The translations under genes and the position numbers were made by a program. This document shows, one piece after another, positions 8,748 through 17,015 of a stretch of 64,000 nucleotides of DNA (positions within the stretch are counted from its first letter, which is position 1; each line of letters starts with the position of its first letter). The stretch is from Diacronema lutheri (Eukaryota; Haptophyta; Pavlovophyceae; Pavlovales; Pavlovaceae), in the NCBI GenBank assembly GCA_019448385.1, contig JAGTXO010000016.1, positions 124,001 to 188,000 on the forward strand, written 5' to 3'. Under the pieces are notes generated by a model. That model saw only the letters and a program-made list of their open reading frames with translations, was not told where the DNA came from and searched no databases.

Positions 8748-10817
8748 ATGGGGGAGCCGGCCAAGATGGGCACCTATTTGGCGGAGCTGCGCGCGCTGTC
8801 GCAGCCCTGGGCGCGCGAGCCGGCGCTGATTCCTCCGCCTGAGCACTCGGCGATGCGCTCGGTTGCTTGGCGGCACTGCCTCGGCACGCTCCCGCTGCAC
8901 GCGGGCGCGCGCGAGGCGCTCGCCGCCGCGCGTGCGCAGCACGACGCGTACGCGCGGCTGCTCGCGCAACACCTGCCCGACCCGCATGCGAGCGCGTGCG
9001 TGGGCGGCACGGAATTGGATCCGCGTCTGCACAACCCGCTCTCGACGCACGAGTCGTCCGGCTGGCCAAAGTACTTTGCGCACGCCGAGCTGCAGGCGCA
9101 GATCCGGCAGGACGTCTCGCGTCTCCACCCGGGCGACGGCTTCTTTGGCGGCGCGCCGACGCGCGAGCGGCTGCTCCGGCTGCTCACCGTATGGGCACTC
9201 GAGCATCCCGCCCTCTCCTATCGCCAGGGCATGCACGAGCTCGCCGCGCCGCTGCTGCTCGTCCGCCAGCGCGACGCGGACGCGTTCGTGCGCGCGCGCT
9301 GGCACCAGCCAGGCGCGTGGGGCGCACGCCAGCTCGCAGCGGCGCCGCCGAGCGCAGCGCTGGGCAGCGCAGCGTGCGCGTCGTTTGCGCCACCGCCGCC
9401 GCCATCGCCGCCGAGCGCCGATGAGCTGAGCCTGCTCGACCTCGCACTCGACGGCCCGTACGTCGAGGCGGACGTGTACGCTCAGCTCTGCGCGCTGCTC
9501 CGCGCGCTCACGCCGTGGTTCGAGCCGGCGGGTAGGCCGACGAGGCGGCCGTCGTGCGTCGCGGCCGCCGCCGCGCGCAATGCGGCCGCAGCGGCGTGCA
9601 GCGCGCTCGCCGAGCCGGACGGCGCGCGCGGCGGCGCGCCGGGTGCGGCAGCGGCCGACGCGCGGACGCACCAGCGTGGGCCCGGCCATGGGCTCGGGCT
9701 CGGCTTTGGCCTCGGCCTCGGCTTCGGCGTCGGGCTGGGCAAGGCCGCGCCCGCGCCCGCGGCTACGACCGCCGACCCCGCTGGCGGCCCGGCGCTCGCG
9801 CCCGCGCACGACGACTGCGCCGAGCGCGCAGCGGTCGAGCGCGCGGCGCGGCTCGTGCAGCTCGTGCTGCTGCCGCGCGCAGACGCGCAGCTCGGTGCGG
9901 CGCTCGCGCGGCTGCGCGTGGAACCAACAGTCTACCTCGTCCGCTGGCTGCGGTTGCTCTTCTGCCAGGACCTGCCGCTGCACTACGTGTGCGCATTGTG
10001 GGATGGACTTTTCCGCGAGGCGGGTGCGGCCGATTGCACCGACGACTTTGCCGAGCGGCTGCTCAGCCTCGCGCCATTCGCAGCGCTTGCGCTGCTGCTT
10101 GCCTTGCGCGCGCCGCTCCTGGACGCTGAGTCGCACGCGGACGAGGCGCGCGCGCTCCGCTACTTGCTCGACGCCGACCGGCGGGAGGACGGGTGGGCGC
10201 TCGCGCGCAGCGCGCGCCAGCTACAGGTGCAGCTCAGCGGTGCGCACGTGCGCGGCGGCGGTGGCGGCGGCGCGTCATGTGTCGGCGTTGCGCCGGGCAG
10301 AGGCGCGGACGGCGCGAGCTGGGCCGCATTGCCGCTGAGCGCAGCGCACGCTACGCACCTGGCGGCCACGAACGGGGGCGCGGGCGCAGCGGCGAGCGCG
10401 ACGGTCTGCGCGCCCGCCCCGCCTGGCAACGTCGTGACGCCGCGGTCCGTGTGCGCGCCGTCACAGGGTTGCACGCCACTCAGCGCACTGCCCACGATGC
10501 CGCCCCAAGTACCACTCGCGGGCGGCGCGGGCCCGCACGGCGGTGCCGCGGCGAGTGCGGCAAAGGCGCCGTGCGGTGGCGGCGCGCCGCGCTTCGACGG
10601 CGCGACGGCGCTGGAGCGCGCCTCGCGAGCGGTCGGGTCGTCCGTCCTGCTGCTCGAGCCGCACGCGCACGGCACGGGCGCGCACGCCGATGCGATGCGC
10701 GCCGCGCTCGCTGAGCTGGCGCTCGCGCGCGGCGCGCTCGCTGAGCTGGCGCTCGCGCGCGGCGCGCTCGCAGAGGCGGCGGGCTGTCGAGTTGGGCAGA
10801 GTCACACCGGCGAGTGA
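8748..10817 (+). CDS. TBC-domain Rab GTPase-activating protein, TBC1D5-like
   Basis: Accelerates GTP hydrolysis by a Rab; TBC1D5 itself acts on Rab7 in endosome/retromer traffic. The 689-residue protein starts MGEPAKMGTYLAEL at 8748, right after a TTTTAAAAA box; the frame is open further upstream but low-complexity there. Both catalytic fingers are present: the arginine finger IRQDVSR (residue about 118), followed by HPGDGFF, and the glutamine finger YRQGMHEL (about 157). The ESSGWPKYF and YRQGMHELAAP wording matches TBC1D5 rather than other TBC classes. The second half of the domain (VYLVRWLRLLF, YVCALWDGLF) follows a long Ala/Gly/Pro insert. The C-terminus is low-complexity and ends in a short tandem repeat. 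Confidence 0.88.
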   Translation: MGEPAKMGTYLAELRALSQPWAREPALIPPPEHSAMRSVAWRHCLGTLPLHAGAREALAAARAQHDAYARLLAQHLPDPHASACVGGTELDPRLHNPLSTHESSGWPKYFAHAELQAQIRQDVSRLHPGDGFFGGAPTRERLLRLLTVWALEHPALSYRQGMHELAAPLLLVRQRDADAFVRARWHQPGAWGARQLAAAPPSAALGSAACASFAPPPPPSPPSADELSLLDLALDGPYVEADVYAQLCALLRALTPWFEPAGRPTRRPSCVAAAAARNAAAAACSALAEPDGARGGAPGAAAADARTHQRGPGHGLGLGFGLGLGFGVGLGKAAPAPAATTADPAGGPALAPAHDDCAERAAVERAARLVQLVLLPRADAQLGAALARLRVEPTVYLVRWLRLLFCQDLPLHYVCALWDGLFREAGAADCTDDFAERLLSLAPFAALALLLALRAPLLDAESHADEARALRYLLDADRREDGWALARSARQLQVQLSGAHVRGGGGGGASCVGVAPGRGADGASWAALPLSAAHATHLAATNGGAGAAASATVCAPAPPGNVVTPRSVCAPSQGCTPLSALPTMPPQVPLAGGAGPHGGAAASAAKAPCGGGAPRFDGATALERASRAVGSSVLLLEPHAHGTGAHADAMRAALAELALARGALAELALARGALAEAAGCRVGQSHTGE
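10705..10775 (+). repeat. 30-bp tandem repeat in the TBC gene
   Basis: Two exact copies and a partial third of a 30-bp unit coding ALAELALARG, at the C-terminal end of the reading frame. It is in frame and so expandable without breaking the gene. Confidence 0.8.
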
Positions 10818-10976
10818 GAGCCACCACGCACAAGACGTGTATAGTCAGTTTCTTGCGGCCACGAGACTCAGGCGATGTCGATGGCCACGGCTGGGCAGCG
10901 CCTGCGTGGCCGCGAGGGCCGCTGCCGAATCCGGCGTCTGGCCGCGTACGGCGGCGGTGCTGCGCGGGCGCCAGTT

Positions 10977-12023
10977 TCATTCAAAATGCGGCTTGGCGCC
11001 GGGTTCGCGCGCACGCGGCTCGCGCAAAAAGGCCGACGGTGCATACTTCCACGACCAGACGCCGCCAAAGACGAGCGCGCTCGCGGCCGCAAATCCCGGC
11101 GTGAGGTGGAACGCGTCCGATTTCGAAAAGAGTCCGACAAACGCGAGCGCGACGACGGCGCCCTGCGAGATGAACTGCTTGCCGACGGCGCCAGCATAAA
11201 CGACAAGAAGCGTGTTCGCCGTGCCGTTGAGCACGTGCCCGCCGACCGCGCCCCACGTGACGAGGTTGAAGCTCGCGAGGTTGCCGGCGAGGCCGACGTC
11301 CGTGCCCGCGGCGAGCGCGCCGTGCAGCAGCATCGAAGCGAGGTAAAAGGTCATGTTGCACAGGGCGACGGAGAGCCCCGGCTTGCACACCAGCTTCTCG
11401 TACAGCACAAGATTGAAGCCCGAGCATAGGATGAGCACGAGCGTCGCGGCGATGCGCGCCGAGCTGACCCACATCACCGAGAAGCGCAAGAGGCACGAGC
11501 CGAGCACGAGGAGGGCCATCGCAAAATGCTGGTGCGCCTTGAAGCGGGTGCCGAGGAGAAGGCGCGAAAAGAGCGCGGCGGCGAGCACTTTCAGGTTGCC
11601 GAACGTCTGGAAGACGGGCGCCTGCACCTCCTCGAGCACGTAGAACTGCAAATTCTCCATCAGCGTGTACACGAGCGCGACGACGAGGAGGAGAGCGGCC
11701 TCGGCGGGGCTGAGAGCGAGACGCACGCCAGTGCCGCGGCCGGCGCGCTGCGCCGATGCCTCGCGCACCACCGCCACCACCTGCAGCGCGAAGAGCGCCG
11801 AGTAGGACGCGAACCATACGGCCGGCGAGTCGGCGAGCCGGTCCGAGTCGGACGCGCGCAGGCGGGACATGCGGTTGAGGAGCGAGGTGCCGCTCTTGAC
11901 GGCGCAGCCAAGAACAATCGCGCCGAGGTAGACGAGCGGCCCGTGCGCGTCGCCATCCTTCACCGACCCCTCCACGCCGTGCGGCGACGGCACGTGCTTC
12001 GTGTTCTGCCCACCACGTCCCAT
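10977..12023 (-). CDS. Nucleotide-sugar transporter, SLC35A (UDP-galactose/CMP-sialate) family
   Basis: Golgi antiporter family exchanging nucleotide sugar for nucleoside monophosphate. The 348-residue protein starts MGRGGQNTK at 12023; a GTG-initiated extension to 12083 is open but less likely. About ten hydrophobic segments are visible. The family signature region reads ENLQFYVLEEVQAPVFQTFG, NLKVLAAALFSRLLLG and HFAMALLVLGSCLL, matching the SLC35A pattern of FQ..NLK......L. Later landmarks are GFNLVLYEKLVC and TANTLLVVYAGAVGKQF. Substrate cannot be fixed from sequence; CMP-sialate would fit the nearby sialidase. It is convergent with the TBC gene and divergent from the SET gene. Confidence 0.88.
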   Translation of the reverse strand: MGRGGQNTKHVPSPHGVEGSVKDGDAHGPLVYLGAIVLGCAVKSGTSLLNRMSRLRASDSDRLADSPAVWFASYSALFALQVVAVVREASAQRAGRGTGVRLALSPAEAALLLVVALVYTLMENLQFYVLEEVQAPVFQTFGNLKVLAAALFSRLLLGTRFKAHQHFAMALLVLGSCLLRFSVMWVSSARIAATLVLILCSGFNLVLYEKLVCKPGLSVALCNMTFYLASMLLHGALAAGTDVGLAGNLASFNLVTWGAVGGHVLNGTANTLLVVYAGAVGKQFISQGAVVALAFVGLFSKSDAFHLTPGFAAASALVFGGVWSWKYAPSAFLREPRAREPGAKPHFE

Positions 12024-12170
12024 ACCTTGGGAAGAGAACGTCGGAAGGACGCGCCGCTTTCGAAAACGAGCGTCACCGTGCACCTAATTGCATTTTTTGC
12101 AAAGTCCTCTTTTCCGCCTTGCCGTCAGCAAGTCCCGGCGCGGCAGGCGAGGCCGAACACACACACCAAG
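12024..12170. promoter_or_regulatory. Divergent promoter, SLC35A / double-SET gene
   Basis: 147 bp between start codons. It contains an AT-rich patch, CTAATTGCATTTTTTGCAAA, near 12084-12103. The bidirectional role is inferred from position. Confidence 0.4.
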
Positions 12171-13604
12171 ATGCACGACCTTGAACCGGCGCTCGGCGCG
12201 AATGGCGTGCCGTACCCGACCGACCCGGCGGCGCGCGCCGCGCTGCCTTCGCGTTCGCAGCTCAACGAGTGGGCCAAACGCAGCGCCGTCCTTTCCTCCC
12301 TCCCCGACGACCCCGTCAAATCGACGCACCCGTTCGTCGTCGCGCAGCCGCGGCCGGGCGTGGGCGGAGGCCTCGGCCTCTACGTGTACATGGGCATCAA
12401 CCGCGGCGAGGTCGTGTGGGCCGAGCGCTCCGCCGCCGGCGCGCTCACCAACGCGACGACGCGCACGCGCGCGTGGATTGAGGCGCTGCCCGACGACGCG
12501 CGGCGCGCGTACTGCCACTTCATGTACAAGCTCGGCGACGACGCGTTCCAGTCGCTCGCCGAGTTCAACGACCTGGCGCCCGAGGAGTACGCGAACGTGC
12601 GCACCGCTGACATCTCCAATTACATGAACCACTCGTGCGAGCCCACCTGCTGGTTTGTCGCGGCCGGCGACGCGCACGAGGGCGTAATGGTCGCGTGCCG
12701 CGACCTCGTGCCCGGCGATGAGCTCACGTTCGACTACGCAACGTCGGAGGACTGTGAGCTGGCGGGGAGCTGGAAGTGCATGTGTGGCGCGGCCTCGTGC
12801 CGCGGCCTCGTCACGCCCGACGACTGGCGCCGCCCCGAGCTGCAGGACAAGTACGCGGGCCACTTTCAGCCGCACGTTGCCGCGCGGATCGCCGCCGACC
12901 GCGCGGCGCGCGGCGCGCCGCCGCTCGCGCCGCTCGCCGAGGTGCGCACGGAGGAAACATGGTGGCTGCGGCTGCAGACCGAGCCGACGTACGGCATGAG
13001 CCCGAGCCAGACGCCCGCTGCGCGCGAGGCCCTGCCGCCCGCGCGCGCCGCGCTGCTCGCCGCCGGCGCTGTAGGCCCCGCGCTCGAGCTGCTCAACAGG
13101 CAGGCGGCGGCGCTCATCTCGCAGCACCGGCTGACGGTGCAGCACTCGGACCGCGTCGGGCGGTACATCGAGGCCGGGCGCGACATCGCCGCCGGTGAGC
13201 TTGTGATGCTGCTGCCGCCAAACCTGCTGCAGTGGGACGAGGAGGTTGAGGACTACAACCGCGTCATCCAGCTCGGCCGCGCGGCCGACGGCTCGCGCCT
13301 CTTCTCGTCGTCGATACGCACGACCGACCTCGACAACTTTCTGTGCCATTCGTGCGAGCCCAACACGATGGTTGCCATTGGTGCCGACCTCACCGCCGGC
13401 CTCGTCGCGACCAAGCCGATCCGCGCGGGCGACTCCGTCTCGTTTGATTACGACTCCACCGAGGACGACCTGCGCGACGAGAAGGGCGGGTTTGCGTGCC
13501 ACTGCGGCGCGCTCAAGTGCCGCGGCGAGGTGCTCGGGCGCGAGCACGCCAAGGTGCCCGTCGAGGCGCTCCCAATCGCCGTCACGCTCATCTCGACCGC
13601 GTGA
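12171..13604 (+). CDS. Protein with two tandem SET / post-SET domains
   Basis: Putative lysine methyltransferase, 477 residues, one exon, ATG at 12171 (MHDLEPALGANGVPYP). The first SET spans about residues 66-215: GLGLYVYMGINRGEVVW, then NYMNHSCEPTCWF (the NHSCEPN-type cofactor/substrate motif), GDELTFDYA with the catalytic-site tyrosine, and a post-SET cysteine cluster CMCGAASCRG. The second spans about 325-455: VGRYIEAGRDIAAGELV, FLCHSCEPNTMV, GDSVSFDY and CHCGALKCRG. Both copies keep the H-S-C-E-P and F-D-Y elements, so either may be active. The two halves diverge enough to be an old duplication. Related small SET proteins occur in many algae; the target is unknown. Confidence 0.85.
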   Translation: MHDLEPALGANGVPYPTDPAARAALPSRSQLNEWAKRSAVLSSLPDDPVKSTHPFVVAQPRPGVGGGLGLYVYMGINRGEVVWAERSAAGALTNATTRTRAWIEALPDDARRAYCHFMYKLGDDAFQSLAEFNDLAPEEYANVRTADISNYMNHSCEPTCWFVAAGDAHEGVMVACRDLVPGDELTFDYATSEDCELAGSWKCMCGAASCRGLVTPDDWRRPELQDKYAGHFQPHVAARIAADRAARGAPPLAPLAEVRTEETWWLRLQTEPTYGMSPSQTPAAREALPPARAALLAAGAVGPALELLNRQAAALISQHRLTVQHSDRVGRYIEAGRDIAAGELVMLLPPNLLQWDEEVEDYNRVIQLGRAADGSRLFSSSIRTTDLDNFLCHSCEPNTMVAIGADLTAGLVATKPIRAGDSVSFDYDSTEDDLRDEKGGFACHCGALKCRGEVLGREHAKVPVEALPIAVTLISTA

Positions 13605-14397
13605 AGCGACGTCGAGAGACGCCGCCGGTCGTCATCGCCGCCTTCCCCGGCCTTGCCTGCCGAGCGCCGCAGCCAGCGACGACCTAGCCCCGCGTGCGCG
13701 CCCTCGGCGGCGTGCTGCCGCGTGGCTCGACGCGGCGCGCCGCGCGCCGGCCAAAGCGGCACCCGCCGTGCGGGCGGTGCGGCCTTTTTTGGCGGCACCA
13801 GTCGCGCGCACATGCTTGGGGCCGCCTCCGCCGATCTGAGCCCCAGCGTGCGGCGCGCCGCCGTCCTTGGTGCGAGGTCGCCAGCCCGTGCCGCTGGTGC
13901 GCGCGCGGCTGATTCAGAGAAATTTCGGACCGTCACTTGCACGTGTGTTGCCGGCACCGCAAAGGCGGGCATGTCGGCACTGCCGCCGCGGGCCGACCAA
14001 ATATGCTGCAGGACGAGGAGGCGCCGCGCGCTAAGGCGCCGTTCATCTGCTGCGGTCGGCCGCCGCCCTCCGCCCGAGCGCGCGCTCGTGCTCGTCTCCG
14101 AGGGTGGATTGCTGCACGCGCCGCGGCGCAGCGCGGACGCGTGGCGCCGCGTGCCGCAGCACGGCGCGCAGCGTCGGGTCTGAGGGAGAAAGGAGGGGGA
14201 AGGGGGGCATCCATTGGCCATGACCCCACGACCCGCCAGCTGTTTGCGTCCCCGCTGCAGGTCCGGAGAGTCTGACCCGCAGAGGGTTTGCCTGCCGACC
14301 CCCTGACCCCCTCCCCGAACATACTTTTCCGGTTTTCCCGGCTCTCGTCCGCCGAAACTTGCGCAGGGGCGGAAGGAGCGCTCTGATCGAGATCGCA
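13605..14397. other. Gene-poor stretch upstream of CCDC124
   Basis: About 790 bp. Open frames on both strands here have no recognisable domain and look like high-GC shadows. An AT-richer patch (CATACTTTTCCGGTTTTCCCGG, about 14320-14341) lies 60-80 bp before the CCDC124 start and may belong to its promoter. Confidence 0.4.
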
Positions 14398-15205
14398 ATG
14401 GCAAGTGACGCGCGCAAAAGCAGCGCGACGAGCGCGGCGCGGCGGCACGCGGCGCGCACGCTTGCACGCGCGACCGGCGTGCCTCGTGCGAGGGTGCCAC
14501 GCGCTCGTCGCGCCGCGCTCGACACCCCCGCGCCCCGCCCACCGCTCATACGCCGCGCCGTGCCGCTCGCGCCGGCCGCCGGCCCCACAGACAAAGAGCG
14601 AGAACGTGTCGAAGAAGGCGCTGGCGGAGGAGCAGAAGGCGCTGGCGGAGGCGCGCGCCGCCGCCGCTGCCGAGGCGGCCTCGTGGGAGGACGGCGCTAA
14701 GAAGCCCAACGCCAAGAAGCTCGAGGAGGAGGCAAAGAAGGCCGCAAAGGCGCAGAAGAAGGCCGAGGCCGACGAGGCGCTCGACGCCGAGATGGCGGAG
14801 GCGAGCAAGCCGGGCAAGCAGACGGGCAATAAGGTGAACAAGTACGCCAGCCTGAGCTCCAAGCTCACGCAGGCCGAGGTTGCCGCCAATCTGGAGGCGG
14901 ACAAGGCTGCCGCCGCCAAGCAGAAGGACGGCGACGGCGACTACATGGGCAAGCTCGAGGAGAACACAAACTCGCTCGATGCGATCAACGCGTCGAGTCT
15001 GGACGACGCGCTTGCGGCGCTCGACGCGGCCAACGACACCAAGGTTGACAAGGTGAAGCTGCGCGCTGCGTGGGAGGCGTTTGAGACGGCCGAGCTGCCG
15101 CGCGTGAAGGAGGAGAAGCCGGGCCTCAAGCTGCAGCAGTACAAGGAGATGGTCTGGAAGGCTTGGCAGAAGAGCCCGCAGAACCCGCTCAGGCAGCGAG
15201 GTTGA
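14398..15205 (+). CDS. CCDC124: CCDC124 / Lso2-type ribosome-associated coiled-coil protein
   Basis: Family members bind the A-site region of idle 80S ribosomes and help their recovery from dormancy. Exon 2 (14591-15205) reads TKSENVSKKALAEEQ, then SWEDGAKKPNAKKLEEEAKK, a Lys/Glu/Ala coiled coil, and the conserved C-terminal block LRAAWEAFETAELPRVKEE, QQYKEMVWKAWQKSP and NPLRQRG; human CCDC124 has FTAFEEAQLPRLKQENP and KKEWLRSPDNPMNQR. No ATG lies at the conserved N-terminus. A GC-AG intron fits exactly: ATG at 14398-14400, donor GCAAGT at 14401, acceptor CCCCACAG ending at 14590, phase 0, giving MTKSENVSKK and 205 residues. Identity of the family is firm; the start exon is inference. Confidence 0.88.
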
Positions 15206-15407
15206 GCACGCACGCGGCGCGGCGGCCGCGGCGGCCGCGGCCGAACGGCGGCTGTGGCGGCGGTGCGGCTGGGAAAGGAGCGGCCTGCGGCCGCGCGCCT
15301 TGTGGCAGCCCCCACATGCAATGTTTCAGATTGGCCAATTTGCAAAGGACGCCCTTGCGCGGGCGCCCGCTGAGGTCGAGACGCGAGAGGCGGCCGCCAC
15401 CGATTGC
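15206..15407. other. Convergent 3' intergenic region
   Basis: About 200 bp between the CCDC124 stop and the flavohemoglobin stop, containing ATTGGCCAAT at 15331-15340. No gene is seen. Confidence 0.4.
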
Positions 15408-16774
15408 CTACGCGGCCGTCCCGTTGTCGAAGAGTGACGGCCCAAAGTTTTCGTACCGCTGCTGCGCCTTTGGGACGCCGAGCTCGTCGAGCGCACGCCG
15501 CACGGCCTTCGTGAAGCTGGGCGAGCCGCAGAAGTAGAAGGTGGCACCGCGCGCGGCAGCTGCGCCGCCGGCGGCATCGGCGAGCAGCGCCGCCGACACG
15601 GGCGTGGCGCAGTGCTGCGTGTGCGCCGCGCCCGCGAGCGCCGCGCACCGGCCCTTGACGACGTCGGCGAGCGCAGCCTCGGCCTCGCTCTCGAAAAAGC
15701 CAACGTAGTGGAGCGGCGCCTTGGGCGCTTTCGCCTGGTGGAGCATGCCGACAAGCGCCGTGAGCCCGACGCCGCCCGCGACGAGCACCGTCGGTGCCGT
15801 GTCCGCAAGTGCCTGGTCGAACGAGAAGGTGCCCGCGGGGATGCCGACGTCGAGCGTGTCACCGACGGCGACCGCATCGTGCAGGTGCGCCGAGACGGAG
15901 CCGACCTCGGCGAGCTTGGGCGCGGCGGAGCGCTTGACGGTGATGCGCAAAGCGACACCGTCCGGCTCACCGCACAGCGAGTAGTTGCGCGTCGTCATGC
16001 CCGTGCCCGGGTCGCACCGGACAGAGAGGTATTGCCCGCCAGCAAAGCGCGGTGCGGCGGACCCATCAGCGGGCTTGAGCACGAGCGACACCATGCTGCC
16101 GGATGCGTTGGCCTTGGACTTGTGCGCGACGACGAACGGCTTCCAACCGTCAAAACCGCCCTCGCGCGCCGCCAGCTCGTCGCGCAGCGCGTTCTCGCGC
16201 GTGATGAAGACGTGCGCGAGGAAGCCGTACGCCTCCGTCCATGCGGCCGCTATCTCGGGCGTGACCGCGTCGCCGAGCACGGTCGCGACGGCGCCGATGA
16301 GGTGTGCACCGACGGTGGGGTAATGCTCGGGCAGCACATTGAGCGAGACGTGCTTATGCGCGATCGTCTCCACTGCCGGCCCAAGCGCTGCCAGATTGTC
16401 AATGTTCTCGGCGTACGCCGCGACGGCGGCGGCGAGCGACATCGGCTGCTCGGCGCGACCGCCGGGCACGTCGAAGAGCGCGCCCTCGCCGACTTGGTGC
16501 GAGAGGTTAAACATGCCCTGCGCGCAGCGGTGGGAGGCACGGCGCATCGCCGTTGGTCATCGCGGCGCGTGTGGCGCGCGCGCGCGCACTGCGCGCGGAG
16601 CGGCGCGCGCTGCGCGCGCACGCGAATGTGGGGGCACTTTGCGAACATGTCCTTGTACATGCACGTCGTGATGGCGTAGCCGTGCTCTCGCATGATCGGC
16701 GCGGTCGACTTGACGATCTCGATCGATTCGTGGGAGAGAGGCGGTGGTGCCGGCGGTGGAGTCGGCGAGCTCAT
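15408..16774 (-). CDS. Flavohemoglobin (nitric oxide dioxygenase)
   Basis: Converts NO and O2 to nitrate using heme, FAD and NAD(P)H. Two exons: 16774-16622 and 16517-15408, with a GTGCGC..GCAG intron in phase 0; 420 residues against about 396 in bacterial Hmp. The ATG at 16774 starts MSSPTPPPAPPPLSHESIEIVKST. The globin part has the B10 tyrosine in GYAITTCMYKDMF, the distal glutamine in MFNLSHQ and the proximal histidine in TIAHKHVSLNVLPEHY. The reductase part has the FAD motif RNYSLCGEPDG and FAGGQYLSV, the nucleotide-binding GGVGLTALVGMLH, FYFCGSPSF and the closing YENFGPS. All catalytic landmarks are kept. No targeting peptide is obvious, so it is probably cytosolic. Confidence 0.95.
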
Positions 16775-16834
16775 GACGGCGTCCCGCGTCCGACCGTGAT
16801 CCGCCGACAAGTCTTCCTACAACTTTCAGGCTCG

Positions 16835-16882
16835 CGCGACCTACGAAATTCGCGATCTACGAAATCCGCGACCTACGAAATG
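16835..16882 (+). repeat. Three 16-bp direct repeats
   Basis: Units CGCGACCTACGAAATT, CGCGATCTACGAAATC and CGCGACCTACGAAATG lie end to end about 60 bp upstream of the flavohemoglobin start. They could be a regulatory-site cluster or a small microsatellite. The rest of 16775-17015 shows nothing. Confidence 0.8.
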
Positions 16883-17015
16883 GACGCAGGTGGGTATTTT
16901 CATAGGGTACGTGAATCCGGAATCCCCCACCACTTGCGTCCCTCTCTCTCACTCCTCTCACTGCATCCGGAGTCGTCGACTCGCCGCGGTCGAGCATGCC
17001 TCCGTGCGCGGCTCG

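Noticed and set aside
12024-12083. N-terminal extension of the SLC35A transporter
   Set aside because: It would need a GTG start and adds a basic, non-conserved segment; ATG at 12023 is preferred.
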